Source: an uncultured Acidimicrobiaceae bacterium (GTDB taxonomy: Bacteria > Actinomycetota > Acidimicrobiia > Acidimicrobiales > Microtrichaceae). From it: 12,455 nucleotides of DNA. Of this stretch, positions 1 to 7,735 are shown piece by piece. The notes under the pieces were generated by a model. That model saw nothing but the letters and a program-made list of their open reading frames with translations. It did not search any database and was not told where the DNA came from. A program made the position numbers and the translations under genes. Every line of letters begins with the position of its first letter. Position 1 is the stretch's first letter. The stretch is from NCBI GenBank assembly GCA_937868025.1, contig CALMLJ010000616.1, positions 1 to 12,455 of the forward strand, read 5' to 3'.

Positions 1-206
1 TCCTCCGCGAGGGGGCGACGTTCGGCGAGGCGACGATCGAGTGCGCACCGGGTGCGCCGGTGTCGGTCTCCCCGACGTCGGCCGAGGTCACCTTCACGTG
101 TACGTCGACCGCGGCGGTCGTTCCCGGCACCCACCACGTGAACCTGTGGGGGTCCGACGACCTTGGTCAGCCCGGCGTGCTCGCGTTCGACCTGTCGGCG
201 GCCTGA
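1..206 (+). CDS. C-terminal end of a probable exported protein, family not recognised (5' end outside window)
   Basis: A reading frame is open from base 3 to a TGA at 204-206 and gives the last 67 residues of a protein that starts before the window. The segment is rich in Thr, Ser, Val, Ala and Gly. It has alternating hydrophobic and polar residues typical of a beta-sandwich, and two cysteines (residues 14 and 33 of the visible part) that could form a disulfide, as in Ig-like domains of secreted actinobacterial proteins. The ending (Val-Leu-Ala-Phe-Asp-Leu) looks like a final beta strand. It converges on the lipoprotein gene at 276-1604 with 69 bp between the stops. The family is not recognisable from this fragment, and export is inferred from composition only. 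Confidence 0.6.
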   Translation, partial: LREGATFGEATIECAPGAPVSVSPTSAEVTFTCTSTAAVVPGTHHVNLWGSDDLGQPGVLAFDLSAA

Positions 207-250
207 CTCCGGTACCTCACCGACCCCGACGGCAACCGCCTGCGTAACGG

Positions 251-266
251 CGCGGCGTCCGCCGCG
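251..266. terminator. Small GC hairpin between convergent stops (possible terminator)
   Basis: CGCGGC, loop GTCC, GCCGCG forms a perfect 6-bp stem with a 4-nt loop in the 69-bp gap between two converging genes. No T-tract follows on either strand, so any terminator function is a guess. Short stems like this arise by chance in GC-rich DNA. Confidence 0.25.
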
Positions 267-275
267 ACCGGCCGA

Positions 276-1604
276 TCAGCCGCCGACCACGCTCCAGGCG
301 AACGTCGCCGCGGTCGGGTCGTGGTCGCTGAGCGGGGTGCCGTCGGGGAGGTTGAAGCCGGCCGGCCGTGACCACGAGGTCGCCTCGAGCGCGACGTCGT
401 CGCCTGACCGGAACAGCAGCCGGTCGATCGCGTCGGGATCGGCACTGCAGTCCTGTACCTCGCAGACATCGGTCAGTCCGGCGTCGACGAGCAACTGGGC
501 GAGCACGGGCCCGTCGATCTCGTCGGACGGGTTCAGGTTGAAGTCGCCGCCGACGATCACCGCGTGGCCGACGGCGTTGGCGTTGATGTCGGCCGCCAGC
601 GCGAGGTAGTCCTGCCGGGACCAGTAGACGTCCTCGGGGGTCGAGCCGGCCTCGCCGTGGAGGTCGTACACGTCGACGAACACGCCTTGGGCGACCTCGT
701 GGCGGGCGACGCTGAAGCCCTTCTGCGACAAGCAGTCGGCGGCGCCGCCGCCGAGAGCGCCGCCGAAGCACCCGGGCCAGCGCACCTGGCGGTAGCCGTC
801 GAAGGGATGACGGGAGTACCGCTCGAGGCCACTGCCGACGAAGGCCTCCGGGCGGGTCGGATCGCTGCCGAGCACCAGACGCTGAGGTGTCGACCCGTAC
901 GGATACGTCAGGTGCTTCGCGACCTTGTCCGGGTAGAAGAAGTCCTCCTGCAGGAGGACGACGTCGAATGGGTTCAGGAGTGGGCTGAGGAGTTCGCTGT
1001 ACGTGGCGGGCTTCGAACCGCTGATCGGTTCGGGAAGCCCAGCGACGTTGTAGGTGGCGACGTCGATGCTGCCGCTCGTCGCAGCCGCGAGTTCCGGTGC
1101 GGCAGGTGTGCTGCCGGTGCCGTCGGTGATCGACCAGTCGAGGCGGAAGGGCAACGTCTCGATCAGGCGCCAGACGCGGGAGCCGTCGGCGTGGCCGGCG
1201 ATCGATCCCTCAGATGTCGTGGTCGGCGAGAGCACGAGCGTCGTCGTCAGACCGATGCCGGCGGCCGGGTCCTCGACGTCGATCGATCCAGTCGCCACCC
1301 CGAGCAACGCGTTGATCGACACGTCGAACGTGACGGTCGTCGGCCAGGCGCCGCGGCCGGGGATGTGCACCGTTCCTTGCACGCCGGTGATGTTGCCGTC
1401 GGAGCGGCTGATGTCGAGGGCGCCGGTCGCCGGGCCGGTCGCTGCGTAGTCGTACGCGCCGGAGAACGAGACCGACACGACCTTGGCCGTCGCGGTCGGT
1501 GGGGCCGGAGCGGCGGGGCCTCCGACCGACGGTGCGCATCCCGCGAGCGCGATCACCGACGCGCAGGCGCTCGCGAGTGTTGCGAAACGACGACGACCAC
1601 CCAT
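276..1604 (-). CDS. Lipoprotein with endonuclease/exonuclease/phosphatase (sphingomyelinase-like) domain
   Basis: This 442-aa protein begins with a lipoprotein signal: an Arg-rich n-region, a hydrophobic stretch and the lipobox L20-A-G-C23. It is expected to be anchored outside the membrane. Residues about 40-165 form a beta-rich, Thr/Ser-rich region I cannot assign. Residues about 178-442 are an EEP-fold domain with the usual metal and catalytic landmarks: N186 (TYNVAGLPE), E220 (LLQE), H316 (YDLHGE), D354/N356 (GGDFNLN) and D427-H428 (LSDHDP). The segment CLSQKGF (291-297) and DRLLF (394-398) resemble bacterial neutral sphingomyelinases more than DNases, so a phosphodiesterase acting on lipid or another extracellular phosphoester is most likely. 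Two close Cys pairs (279/291 and 381/386) suit an exported protein. The start is supported by GGAGG 5 bp upstream. The substrate is not determinable by eye. Confidence 0.85.
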   Translation of the reverse strand: MGGRRRFATLASACASVIALAGCAPSVGGPAAPAPPTATAKVVSVSFSGAYDYAATGPATGALDISRSDGNITGVQGTVHIPGRGAWPTTVTFDVSINALLGVATGSIDVEDPAAGIGLTTTLVLSPTTTSEGSIAGHADGSRVWRLIETLPFRLDWSITDGTGSTPAAPELAAATSGSIDVATYNVAGLPEPISGSKPATYSELLSPLLNPFDVVLLQEDFFYPDKVAKHLTYPYGSTPQRLVLGSDPTRPEAFVGSGLERYSRHPFDGYRQVRWPGCFGGALGGGAADCLSQKGFSVARHEVAQGVFVDVYDLHGEAGSTPEDVYWSRQDYLALAADINANAVGHAVIVGGDFNLNPSDEIDGPVLAQLLVDAGLTDVCEVQDCSADPDAIDRLLFRSGDDVALEATSWSRPAGFNLPDGTPLSDHDPTAATFAWSVVGG

Positions 1605-1608
1605 GTTG

Positions 1609-1662
1609 CCTCCCCAGCCCAGGTGGCTGTGAGGTTACCGACAGATGTACGGGAGGTGACAA
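1609..1662 (-). promoter_or_regulatory. Candidate promoter and Shine-Dalgarno for the EEP lipoprotein
   Basis: Reading the minus strand, TTGTCA (1662-1657) is followed after 19 bp by TAACCT (1637-1632), then by a GGAGG Shine-Dalgarno (1613-1609) just before the ATG at 1604. The 19-bp spacer is longer than ideal, so the promoter is tentative. The ribosome site is good. Confidence 0.4.
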
Positions 1663-1672
1663 CCGCCCGGGC

Positions 1673-2428
1673 TCAGCCTGCGTCGAGGCCGGCCCAGAAC
1701 TCCGCGAGTGCGGCGGCGCCTGCTGCCGGGGCCTCGAGCGGCCAGAAGTGGCCGCCGTGGTCGAGCACCGCGACGTCGGCGCCGAGGCGCGTCGCCATCT
1801 CCTGGCACACGTGCACGCTGCCGAGCGGGTCGTCGGCGACGCCGATCACCAGGCCCGGTCGCTGGCTGGGCCCCGTAACCAGCCACTCGGTGCCGAGCCC
1901 ATCGGAGGATCGGTAGAGGCGGAGGATGCTGTCGACCATCTGCTCATCGGCCGCGTTCACGAGCAGCGCGGCGTGGTCGAGCGTGAGACCGAACCCGGTG
2001 AGCAGCTCGGCGGCGGCACTCCGGTCGGCCAACAGTCCGGCCCAGAAGTCCTCGCCGGCCCCCTCGGTGCGCCAGAGCTGGCCGAGGTCGTGCCACACGA
2101 ATCCTTCGCGCAGCGCCCCCGGTGCATCGGTCGCCCACGAGCGGAGACCGGCTGGGGGAGTCGTGGCGAGTCGTGCCGTGAGGATGCCGCCCCAGTCGTG
2201 CCCGACCAGGTCGACCGGCCCGCCGGTCTCGTCGGCCGCGGCGTCGACCTCGGCGGTCAACCAGGCGGCGTACGCCTGCATCGAGCAGTCGAAGCCGTCG
2301 GGTCGGGGAGTGCCGAACCCGGGAAGCGACAGTGTGCGCACATCGCCGGCGGAGCTCAGCTCGCCGATCAGCTCGGTCCAGATGGCGGCGGTCTCGGGCA
2401 CACCGTGCAGCAGCAGTTTGGTCGTCAC
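1673..2428 (-). CDS. Alpha/beta hydrolase, epoxide hydrolase/dehalogenase type
   Basis: A 251-aa single-domain alpha/beta hydrolase. The oxyanion-hole segment HGVPE is at residues 8-12. The nucleophile elbow is GHDWGG (76-81) with aspartate D78 as nucleophile, the arrangement seen in epoxide hydrolases and haloalkane/haloacetate dehalogenases rather than in serine esterases. D199 or D200 (GVADDP) is the likely acid and H227 (HGGHFWP) the catalytic base, followed by the usual C-terminal helix. It is probably cytoplasmic, since there is no signal peptide. The start is GTG (minus strand 2428-2426), with TAGGGT 6 nt upstream and no Shine-Dalgarno, which suggests a leaderless transcript. It lies 68 bp upstream of the EEP lipoprotein on the same strand, and that gene seems to have its own promoter. 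The substrate cannot be predicted. Confidence 0.85.
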   Translation of the reverse strand: MTTKLLLHGVPETAAIWTELIGELSSAGDVRTLSLPGFGTPRPDGFDCSMQAYAAWLTAEVDAAADETGGPVDLVGHDWGGILTARLATTPPAGLRSWATDAPGALREGFVWHDLGQLWRTEGAGEDFWAGLLADRSAAAELLTGFGLTLDHAALLVNAADEQMVDSILRLYRSSDGLGTEWLVTGPSQRPGLVIGVADDPLGSVHVCQEMATRLGADVAVLDHGGHFWPLEAPAAGAAALAEFWAGLDAG

Positions 2429-2434
2429 GCCGAA

Positions 2435-2440
2435 ACCCTA
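2435..2440 (-). promoter_or_regulatory. -10 box of the alpha/beta hydrolase (leaderless)
   Basis: TAGGGT on the minus strand, then 6 nt, then the GTG start. Transcription would begin at or next to the start codon. Confidence 0.5.
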
Positions 2441-2464
2441 TGCCCGCGCCTGCGTCGAGATCGC

Positions 2465-2470
2465 TACGGT
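2465..2470 (+). promoter_or_regulatory. -10 box of the GNAT gene (leaderless)
   Basis: TACGGT, then 6 nt (GCCCCC), then ATG at 2477, with no Shine-Dalgarno. It is divergent from the hydrolase promoter; the two start codons are only 48 bp apart. Confidence 0.5.
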
Positions 2471-2476
2471 GCCCCC

Positions 2477-3007
2477 ATGGCCATCGCCGAGCGGCTCCGG
2501 GGCGAGCGAGTCACTCTTCGGCTGGCCGGCATCGACGACGTGCAGGCGCTCACCGACCTCATCAACTCACCCGGTGTCGTCGAGTGGTGGACGCCACATC
2601 CGTACGAGGACGTGCTCGAGGGCATCGCCGTCCCCGACGAGACGTACGTGAAGTACTGCATCGACCTGCCCGTCGACGGCGACACCGAGACGGTGGGCCT
2701 CGTCCAGTACGGGCAGGAGCTCGACCCGCAGTACTTCCACGCCAGCATCGACATCGCCGTGCTCGCGTCGTACCACCGTTGTGGCATCGCCACCGATGCC
2801 ATCCGGACGCTGGCGCAGCACCTGATCGACGACCTCGGCCATCACCGGATCGTCATCGACCCGGCGGTGGGCAACGCCGCGGCGATCGCGTGCTATTCGG
2901 GCCTCGGCTTCCGTCCCGTCGGAGTCATGCGCTCCTACGAGCGGGGCGTCGATGGGACCTTCCACGACGGCCTGCTCATGGATCTGCTCGCCGGCGAGCT
3001 GACCTGA
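2477..3007 (+). CDS. GNAT-family N-acetyltransferase, AAC(6')/RimJ-like
   Basis: A 176-aa acetyltransferase using acetyl-CoA. The N-terminal strand (RVTLRLAGIDDVQAL) and WWTPHP (37-42) match the beginning of AAC(6')/RimJ-type GNATs. The acetyl-CoA pyrophosphate loop is RCGIAT (101-106). The terminal motif VGNAAAIACYSGLGF (131-145) is the conserved Asn/Tyr/Gly-Phe block. The ending (MRSYERGVDGTFHDGLLMDLL) closely follows the AAC(6')-I pattern. Known substrates of this subgroup are aminoglycosides or protein N-termini, so resistance is possible but not shown. The ATG at 2477 was chosen because it starts the conserved domain and sits 6 nt after TACGGT. A much longer upstream frame is only antisense to the hydrolase. 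It converges on the YbaK gene with a 26-bp gap. Confidence 0.85.
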   Translation: MAIAERLRGERVTLRLAGIDDVQALTDLINSPGVVEWWTPHPYEDVLEGIAVPDETYVKYCIDLPVDGDTETVGLVQYGQELDPQYFHASIDIAVLASYHRCGIATDAIRTLAQHLIDDLGHHRIVIDPAVGNAAAIACYSGLGFRPVGVMRSYERGVDGTFHDGLLMDLLAGELT

Positions 3008-3033
3008 TCGCTCCGCTGGCCGCAGATGTGGTG

Positions 3034-3534
3034 TCAGGGCGCGGGCGGGATGGGCTTGGCGAGGCCCTCGACGACCTCGACGTCCGGCAACCGCGCCAGG
3101 TCCGCCGGGGCGACCCACACCTTCGACGAGCGGACGCCGCCCCCGATGACGACCCGGTCGCGTTCGGTCACCGCAGCGTCGATCCAGACCGCGAGGCCGT
3201 CGGGCAGGCCGATGGGAGTGACGCCACCGATCTCCATGCCCGTGAGCTCACGGGTCTCGTCGGCCGACGCGAACGAGGCCTTGCGGGCACCGAGCCGCTT
3301 GCGGACGACGCCGTTGACGTCGAGCCGGGTGGTCGCCAACACCACGCACACGACGTGACGTCGAGGTTCGGACTTGCCGACGACCACGATCGCGTTCGCC
3401 GAGTTCTCGAGCGACGTGCCGTAGTGCTTGCAGAAGGCAGCCGTGTCGGCGAGTTCGGGGTCGCACGGCATCCACTCGAAGGCGACACCGGCGGCGTCGA
3501 ACTGGTCCTGGATGCGCTGCTCGATCGGATGCAC
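3034..3534 (-). CDS. YbaK/EbsC-family aminoacyl-tRNA deacylase
   Basis: A 166-aa free-standing editing-domain protein of the YbaK/ProX/EbsC family. These are trans-acting deacylases that hydrolyse mischarged tRNA such as Cys-tRNA(Pro). Landmarks are IVVVGKSEP (49-57) with the family lysine K54, the helix around KRLGARKASFA (79-89), the signature GGVTPIGLP (103-111), and GGG (131-133) followed by the terminal region with VAPADLARL. Length and order match the family. The start is GTG at 3534, preceded on the minus strand by CAACAT and 7 nt, with no Shine-Dalgarno. It is divergent from the DUF455 gene with 56 bp between starts. Which tRNA it edits cannot be told from sequence alone. Confidence 0.88.
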   Translation of the reverse strand: MHPIEQRIQDQFDAAGVAFEWMPCDPELADTAAFCKHYGTSLENSANAIVVVGKSEPRRHVVCVVLATTRLDVNGVVRKRLGARKASFASADETRELTGMEIGGVTPIGLPDGLAVWIDAAVTERDRVVIGGGVRSSKVWVAPADLARLPDVEVVEGLAKPIPPAP

Positions 3535-3541
3535 GGGCGCG

Positions 3542-3547
3542 ATGTTG
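3542..3547 (-). promoter_or_regulatory. -10-like box of the YbaK-family gene (leaderless)
   Basis: CAACAT, then 7 nt, then GTG on the minus strand. It keeps the A at position 2 and T at position 6 but lacks the first T, so it is weaker than the others. Confidence 0.35.
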
Positions 3548-3577
3548 CCAGATGTCCCCGTGGACCCGAAGCCCGTC

Positions 3578-3583
3578 TACCGT
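3578..3583 (+). promoter_or_regulatory. -10 box of the DUF455 gene (leaderless)
   Basis: TACCGT, then 7 nt (CGGCGGC), then ATG at 3591. No other upstream signal is visible in the 56-bp divergent gap. Confidence 0.5.
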
Positions 3584-3590
3584 CGGCGGC

Positions 3591-4451
3591 ATGCCCGACC
3601 GCTCCGCCGAACGCGCCGCCGACCTGACGGCGCTGCGCCGTTTCGCCGGTGAGGCGCTGCAGGTCGCCGAGCCGGTCGACACCGCTCCGATGATCGCCGA
3701 GTTGGAGCGCCTCGCGGCCGCGCTGGAGGAGCGGCCCGCTGCCGTGATCGACGAAGTCGAACCGGTCGAGCCCACCTCGGTGGGACGGCCCGCACGCGTG
3801 ACGCTCGTCGCGCCCCGCGACCTGAAGCGCCGTACGTGGGGCACCGAGGCCGGGCGTTTCGCCACGCTGCACGCACTGGCGCACATCGAGGCGAACGCGG
3901 TGAACCTCGCGCTCGACGCCGTGCACCGGTTCGGGGGGATGCCGGCGAGCTACTACCGCGACTGGGTGCGGGTGGCTGCCGAGGAGCTGGGCCACTTCGA
4001 GGCGTTGTGCGAACGGCTTGCCGAGTACGGCGGGGCGTACGGCGACCTCGGTTGCCACGACGGATTGTGGGACATCGCCGTGCGAACCGCCCATGACGTC
4101 GGCGCCCGTATGGCCCTCGTGCCCCTCGTGTTCGAGGCGCGGGGGCTCGACGTCACTCCCGGCCTCATCGAGCGGTTCGAACGGCACGGAGACGTCGCGT
4201 CGGCCGATGTGCTCCGGATCGTGCTCCGCGACGAGATCGGCCACGTCGAGGTCGGCAGCCGATGGTTCGCCCACGTGTGCGACCGCCGTGGCCTCGAGCC
4301 GGTCGCCGAGTTCGAGCGTCTGGTCGCGGAGTACTCCCTCCTGATCGTTCCCCCGTTCAACGTCGAGGCGAGGGTCGCGGCCGGATTCGCCGAGACCGAC
4401 CTCCGCCGATGGGAGGAGGCGTTCCTCGGCACACGCGGTACCCCTCGGTGA
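3591..4451 (+). CDS. DUF455 ferritin-like (putative di-iron) protein
   Basis: A 286-aa protein of the DUF455 group of the ferritin-like superfamily, a four-helix bundle expected to bind two metals. Likely ligands follow the E...ExxH...E...ExxH pattern: E100 (LAHIEAN), E132 and H135 (EELGHFE), E182 (VFEARGLD), and E215 and H218 (DEIGHVEVG). The segment DLGCHDGLWD (152-161) is also typical of the family. Residues 1-60 are a helical N-terminal part. The biochemical role of DUF455 is not established; relatives include oxidases and the tRNA hydroxylase MiaE. An alternative ATG at 3552 is in frame, but 3591 is preferred because it starts 7 nt after TACCGT. The next gene, a PPOX-fold protein, starts 12 bp after the stop on the same strand. 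Confidence 0.85.
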   Translation: MPDRSAERAADLTALRRFAGEALQVAEPVDTAPMIAELERLAAALEERPAAVIDEVEPVEPTSVGRPARVTLVAPRDLKRRTWGTEAGRFATLHALAHIEANAVNLALDAVHRFGGMPASYYRDWVRVAAEELGHFEALCERLAEYGGAYGDLGCHDGLWDIAVRTAHDVGARMALVPLVFEARGLDVTPGLIERFERHGDVASADVLRIVLRDEIGHVEVGSRWFAHVCDRRGLEPVAEFERLVAEYSLLIVPPFNVEARVAAGFAETDLRRWEEAFLGTRGTPR

Positions 4452-4457
4452 CAAGAT
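4452..4457 (+). promoter_or_regulatory. -10-like box of the PPOX-fold gene, abutting the previous stop codon
   Basis: CAAGAT lies directly after the TGA (4449-4451) of the DUF455 gene, then 6 nt, then ATG at 4464. Co-transcription with the upstream gene is equally possible. Confidence 0.35.
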
Positions 4458-4463
4458 CACCCG

Positions 4464-4865
4464 ATGGATTGGAACGACGTCACCCCGCACCTGACCGGCC
4501 TCGCCCACATCGCTACGACCGGCCCGGACGGCCCTGCGGTCGCCGTCGTCGCGCCGATGGTCGAGGGCGACGTCGTGTGGGTTCAGACCCGACGCAGCTC
4601 ACAGAAGGCCCGGAACCTCGTGGTCGACCCGCAGATCGCGATGATGTGGCAGTCCGGGAGCGAGACCTACCTGTGGGGCACGGTCGAGGTCGTCGACGAC
4701 GTGCCGACCAAGGAACGACTGTGGTCGTTGTGGCCCTACGAGGCCGCCGGATTCTTCGGTTCGCCGGAGCAACCCGACGTGGTGCTGCTCCGGGTCGACC
4801 CGACCCGTGCCACGGTCATGGCCGCGGGTCCCGACGGTCCGTCGCGGTTGCTGTGGAACGCCTGA
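4464..4865 (+). CDS. Pyridoxamine-5'-phosphate-oxidase-like FMN-binding protein
   Basis: A compact 133-aa protein with the split beta-barrel of the PPOX-like superfamily. After a short N-terminal helix come the strands LAHIATTGPDGPAVAVVAP (13-31) and VVWVQTRRSSQKARNL (37-52). The S-x-K-A-R-N pattern there marks the FMN phosphate-binding turn of PPOX and general-stress-protein-26-like proteins. PQIAMMW (56-62) and TYLWGTVEVVDD (68-79) continue the barrel. Members bind FMN, F420 or heme, and the cofactor cannot be decided here. The length is typical of the small stand-alone subgroup, so true PNP oxidase activity is unlikely. It sits 12 bp after the DUF455 gene, possibly in one unit. Confidence 0.8.
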   Translation: MDWNDVTPHLTGLAHIATTGPDGPAVAVVAPMVEGDVVWVQTRRSSQKARNLVVDPQIAMMWQSGSETYLWGTVEVVDDVPTKERLWSLWPYEAAGFFGSPEQPDVVLLRVDPTRATVMAAGPDGPSRLLWNA

Positions 4866-4949
4866 CCGACGATGTCTGAGAGCGGGCACAGGCGGGAATG
4901 ATGATCACCGGAGGGGAAAGGGGCGACGCGTGAAATGTTGCGACGGTCC

Positions 4950-4996
4950 TTGACTTGCCACTTGGACACCGACAAGTGTGACGAAGGTCATATCAC
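4950..4996 (+). promoter_or_regulatory. Leader region of the small exported peptide: -35-like box, inverted repeat and CRP/FNR-like site
   Basis: TTGACT (4950-4955) is a good -35 hexamer, although no convincing -10 follows at 17 bp. An inverted repeat CACTTG-N8-CAAGTG occupies 4959-4978. TGTGA-N6-TCATA (4977-4992) matches nine of the ten fixed bases of the CRP-family consensus TGTGA-N6-TCACA. The exact promoter is uncertain. The AT-richer composition (4930-5015) stands out from the surroundings and marks it as regulatory. Confidence 0.4.
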
Positions 4997-5015
4997 CACA
5001 AAAGGGGTATTCGAA

Positions 5016-5156
5016 ATGCGTCGTTCCAGCCGAGTTCTGCTCGCTTCCATGATCATGGCGATCCCGTTCGCCACCGCCGCCTGCCAGATTCCGGTGGGTC
5101 CGTGCGTCCTGACGATCCTCGAGGGTCCGACGAACATCAGCTGCACGTTCGCCTGA
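5016..5156 (+). CDS. 46-residue exported or lipidated cysteine-containing peptide
   Basis: A short gene with a clear export signal: MRRSSR, then a hydrophobic stretch (residues 7-22) rich in Leu, Ala, Met and Ile, then TAAC23. The cysteine context is a marginal lipobox, so the product may be a small lipoprotein. The mature part is only 24 residues (from CQIPVGPC) and has three cysteines (C23, C30, C43). AAGGGG ends 8 nt upstream of the ATG and acts as a plausible Shine-Dalgarno. An in-frame ATG at 4935 would bury the signal peptide behind 27 residues, so 5016 is preferred. It has its own AT-richer upstream region and is followed 35 bp later by a 16-bp terminator hairpin, which supports a real single-gene unit. 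No family is recognised. Confidence 0.65.
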   Translation: MRRSSRVLLASMIMAIPFATAACQIPVGPCVLTILEGPTNISCTFA

Positions 5157-5191
5157 TCTCGCTCCGCCGGTCGTCGACCGGTGCAGCAATC

Positions 5192-5226
5192 ACGAAGGCC
5201 GGAGCGCTCTGCGCTCCGGCCTTCGT
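5192..5226. terminator. Strong terminator hairpin shared by the small peptide gene and leuA
   Basis: A perfect 16-bp stem (5192-5207 with 5211-5226) with a TCT loop lies in the gap between two convergent genes. On the plus strand it is followed by CGTTGTTCG, which is only mildly T-rich. By position it can end transcription from both sides. Confidence 0.8.
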
Positions 5227-5259
5227 CGTTGTTCGATGGAACTGGCGAGGACCCGAGGT

Positions 5260-7147
<1,888 letters not shown>

Positions 7148-7154
7148 GGTGGAA

Positions 7155-7160
7155 AGTGTA
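7155..7160 (-). promoter_or_regulatory. -10 box of the leuA leader transcript
   Basis: TACACT, preceded by TGG (extended -10 shape), then 7 nt, then the GTG of the leader peptide. It lies back to back with the TAGCGT box of the divergent DinB gene, 24 bp away. Confidence 0.6.
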
Positions 7161-7184
7161 CCACCCGGTGACGGTGCCGCGTCG

Positions 7185-7190
7185 TAGCGT
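7185..7190 (+). promoter_or_regulatory. -10 box of the DinB-family gene (leaderless)
   Basis: TAGCGT, then 7 nt (GCCGTGG), then ATG at 7198. No Shine-Dalgarno is present. Confidence 0.5.
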
Positions 7191-7197
7191 GCCGTGG

Positions 7198-7725
7198 ATG
7201 ATCGAACGCATCGACCCCGAGCTCCGCGTCGCCGAGCGCGAGACCCTGAACCAGTACCTCGACTACGGACGAGCGACCCTGGTCAAGATCGTCACCGGTC
7301 TCACGAAGGAACAGCTCGCCACGACTGTTGGCGCGTCCGACCTCACACTCGCCGGTCTGATCAAGCACCTCGCGCTCGTGGAGGATGCGTGGTTCGTCGA
7401 GACGTTCCTCGGCGAGCCGATTCCGGAACCCTGGACGCCGATCGACTGGGACGCCGATCCCGAATGGGAGTTCCGCACCGCCCTCGATGACGATCCCGCG
7501 TACCTCCTCGGCCTCTACGACGCCGCGTGCGCCAGGGCCCGAGACATCGTCGCGGGGGCCGTGTCGCTCGACGCTCTCTCGGTCGGTGTCAGCCGCCGTG
7601 ACGAGACGTTGGGGCAGCCCTTCTCGTTGCGGTGGATCATCCTGCACATGATCGAGGAGACCGCCCGCCACCTCGGCCACGCCGACCTCATCCGCCAGGC
7701 GATCGACGGCGCCACTGACCTCTAA
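7198..7725 (+). CDS. DinB superfamily protein (DUF664)
   Basis: A 175-aa four-helix-bundle protein of the DinB/DUF664 group, which includes thiol-dependent metalloenzymes (mycothiol- and bacillithiol-dependent transferases and isomerases). Likely metal ligands are H57 (LIKHLALVE) and the C-terminal motif LHMIEETARHLGHADLIRQ (149-167), which supplies H158 and H161. The DWDADPEWEF segment (83-92) is characteristic of DUF664 members in actinobacteria. It is cytoplasmic. The start at 7198 is chosen over an in-frame ATG at 7156 because the latter would overlap the divergent leuA promoter and 7198 follows a -10 box. The acyl-CoA ligase begins 10 bp downstream. The substrate is unknown. Confidence 0.85.
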   Translation: MIERIDPELRVAERETLNQYLDYGRATLVKIVTGLTKEQLATTVGASDLTLAGLIKHLALVEDAWFVETFLGEPIPEPWTPIDWDADPEWEFRTALDDDPAYLLGLYDAACARARDIVAGAVSLDALSVGVSRRDETLGQPFSLRWIILHMIEETARHLGHADLIRQAIDGATDL

Positions 7726-7728
7726 CCT
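7723..7728 (+). promoter_or_regulatory. -10 box of the acyl-CoA ligase gene, overlapping the previous stop codon
   Basis: TAACCT uses the TAA stop of the DinB-family gene as its first three bases. Seven nt follow (CCCTCCG), then ATG at 7736. CCTCC is in the wrong sense for a Shine-Dalgarno. Confidence 0.45.
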
Positions 7729-7735
7729 CCCTCCG

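Noticed and set aside
564..1916. A 450-codon plus-strand frame across the EEP lipoprotein
   Set aside because: It is antisense to a gene with intact catalytic motifs, a lipobox and a ribosome site; its composition is that of a shadow frame.
3008..3033. Terminator between the GNAT and YbaK-family genes
   Set aside because: The 26-bp gap shows no stable stem or T-run.
3168..4508. A 446-codon minus-strand frame across the DUF455 and YbaK-family genes
   Set aside because: It is antisense or out of frame to two genes with clear family motifs; no domain is visible in its translation.
4935..5015. Longer form of the small exported peptide starting at 4935
   Set aside because: It would put 27 polar residues in front of the signal sequence and lacks the ribosome site seen before 5016.
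7156..7197. Earlier in-frame ATG (7156) for the DinB-family protein
   Set aside because: It overlaps the divergent leuA leader promoter and adds 14 residues not typical of the family; 7198 follows a good -10 box.
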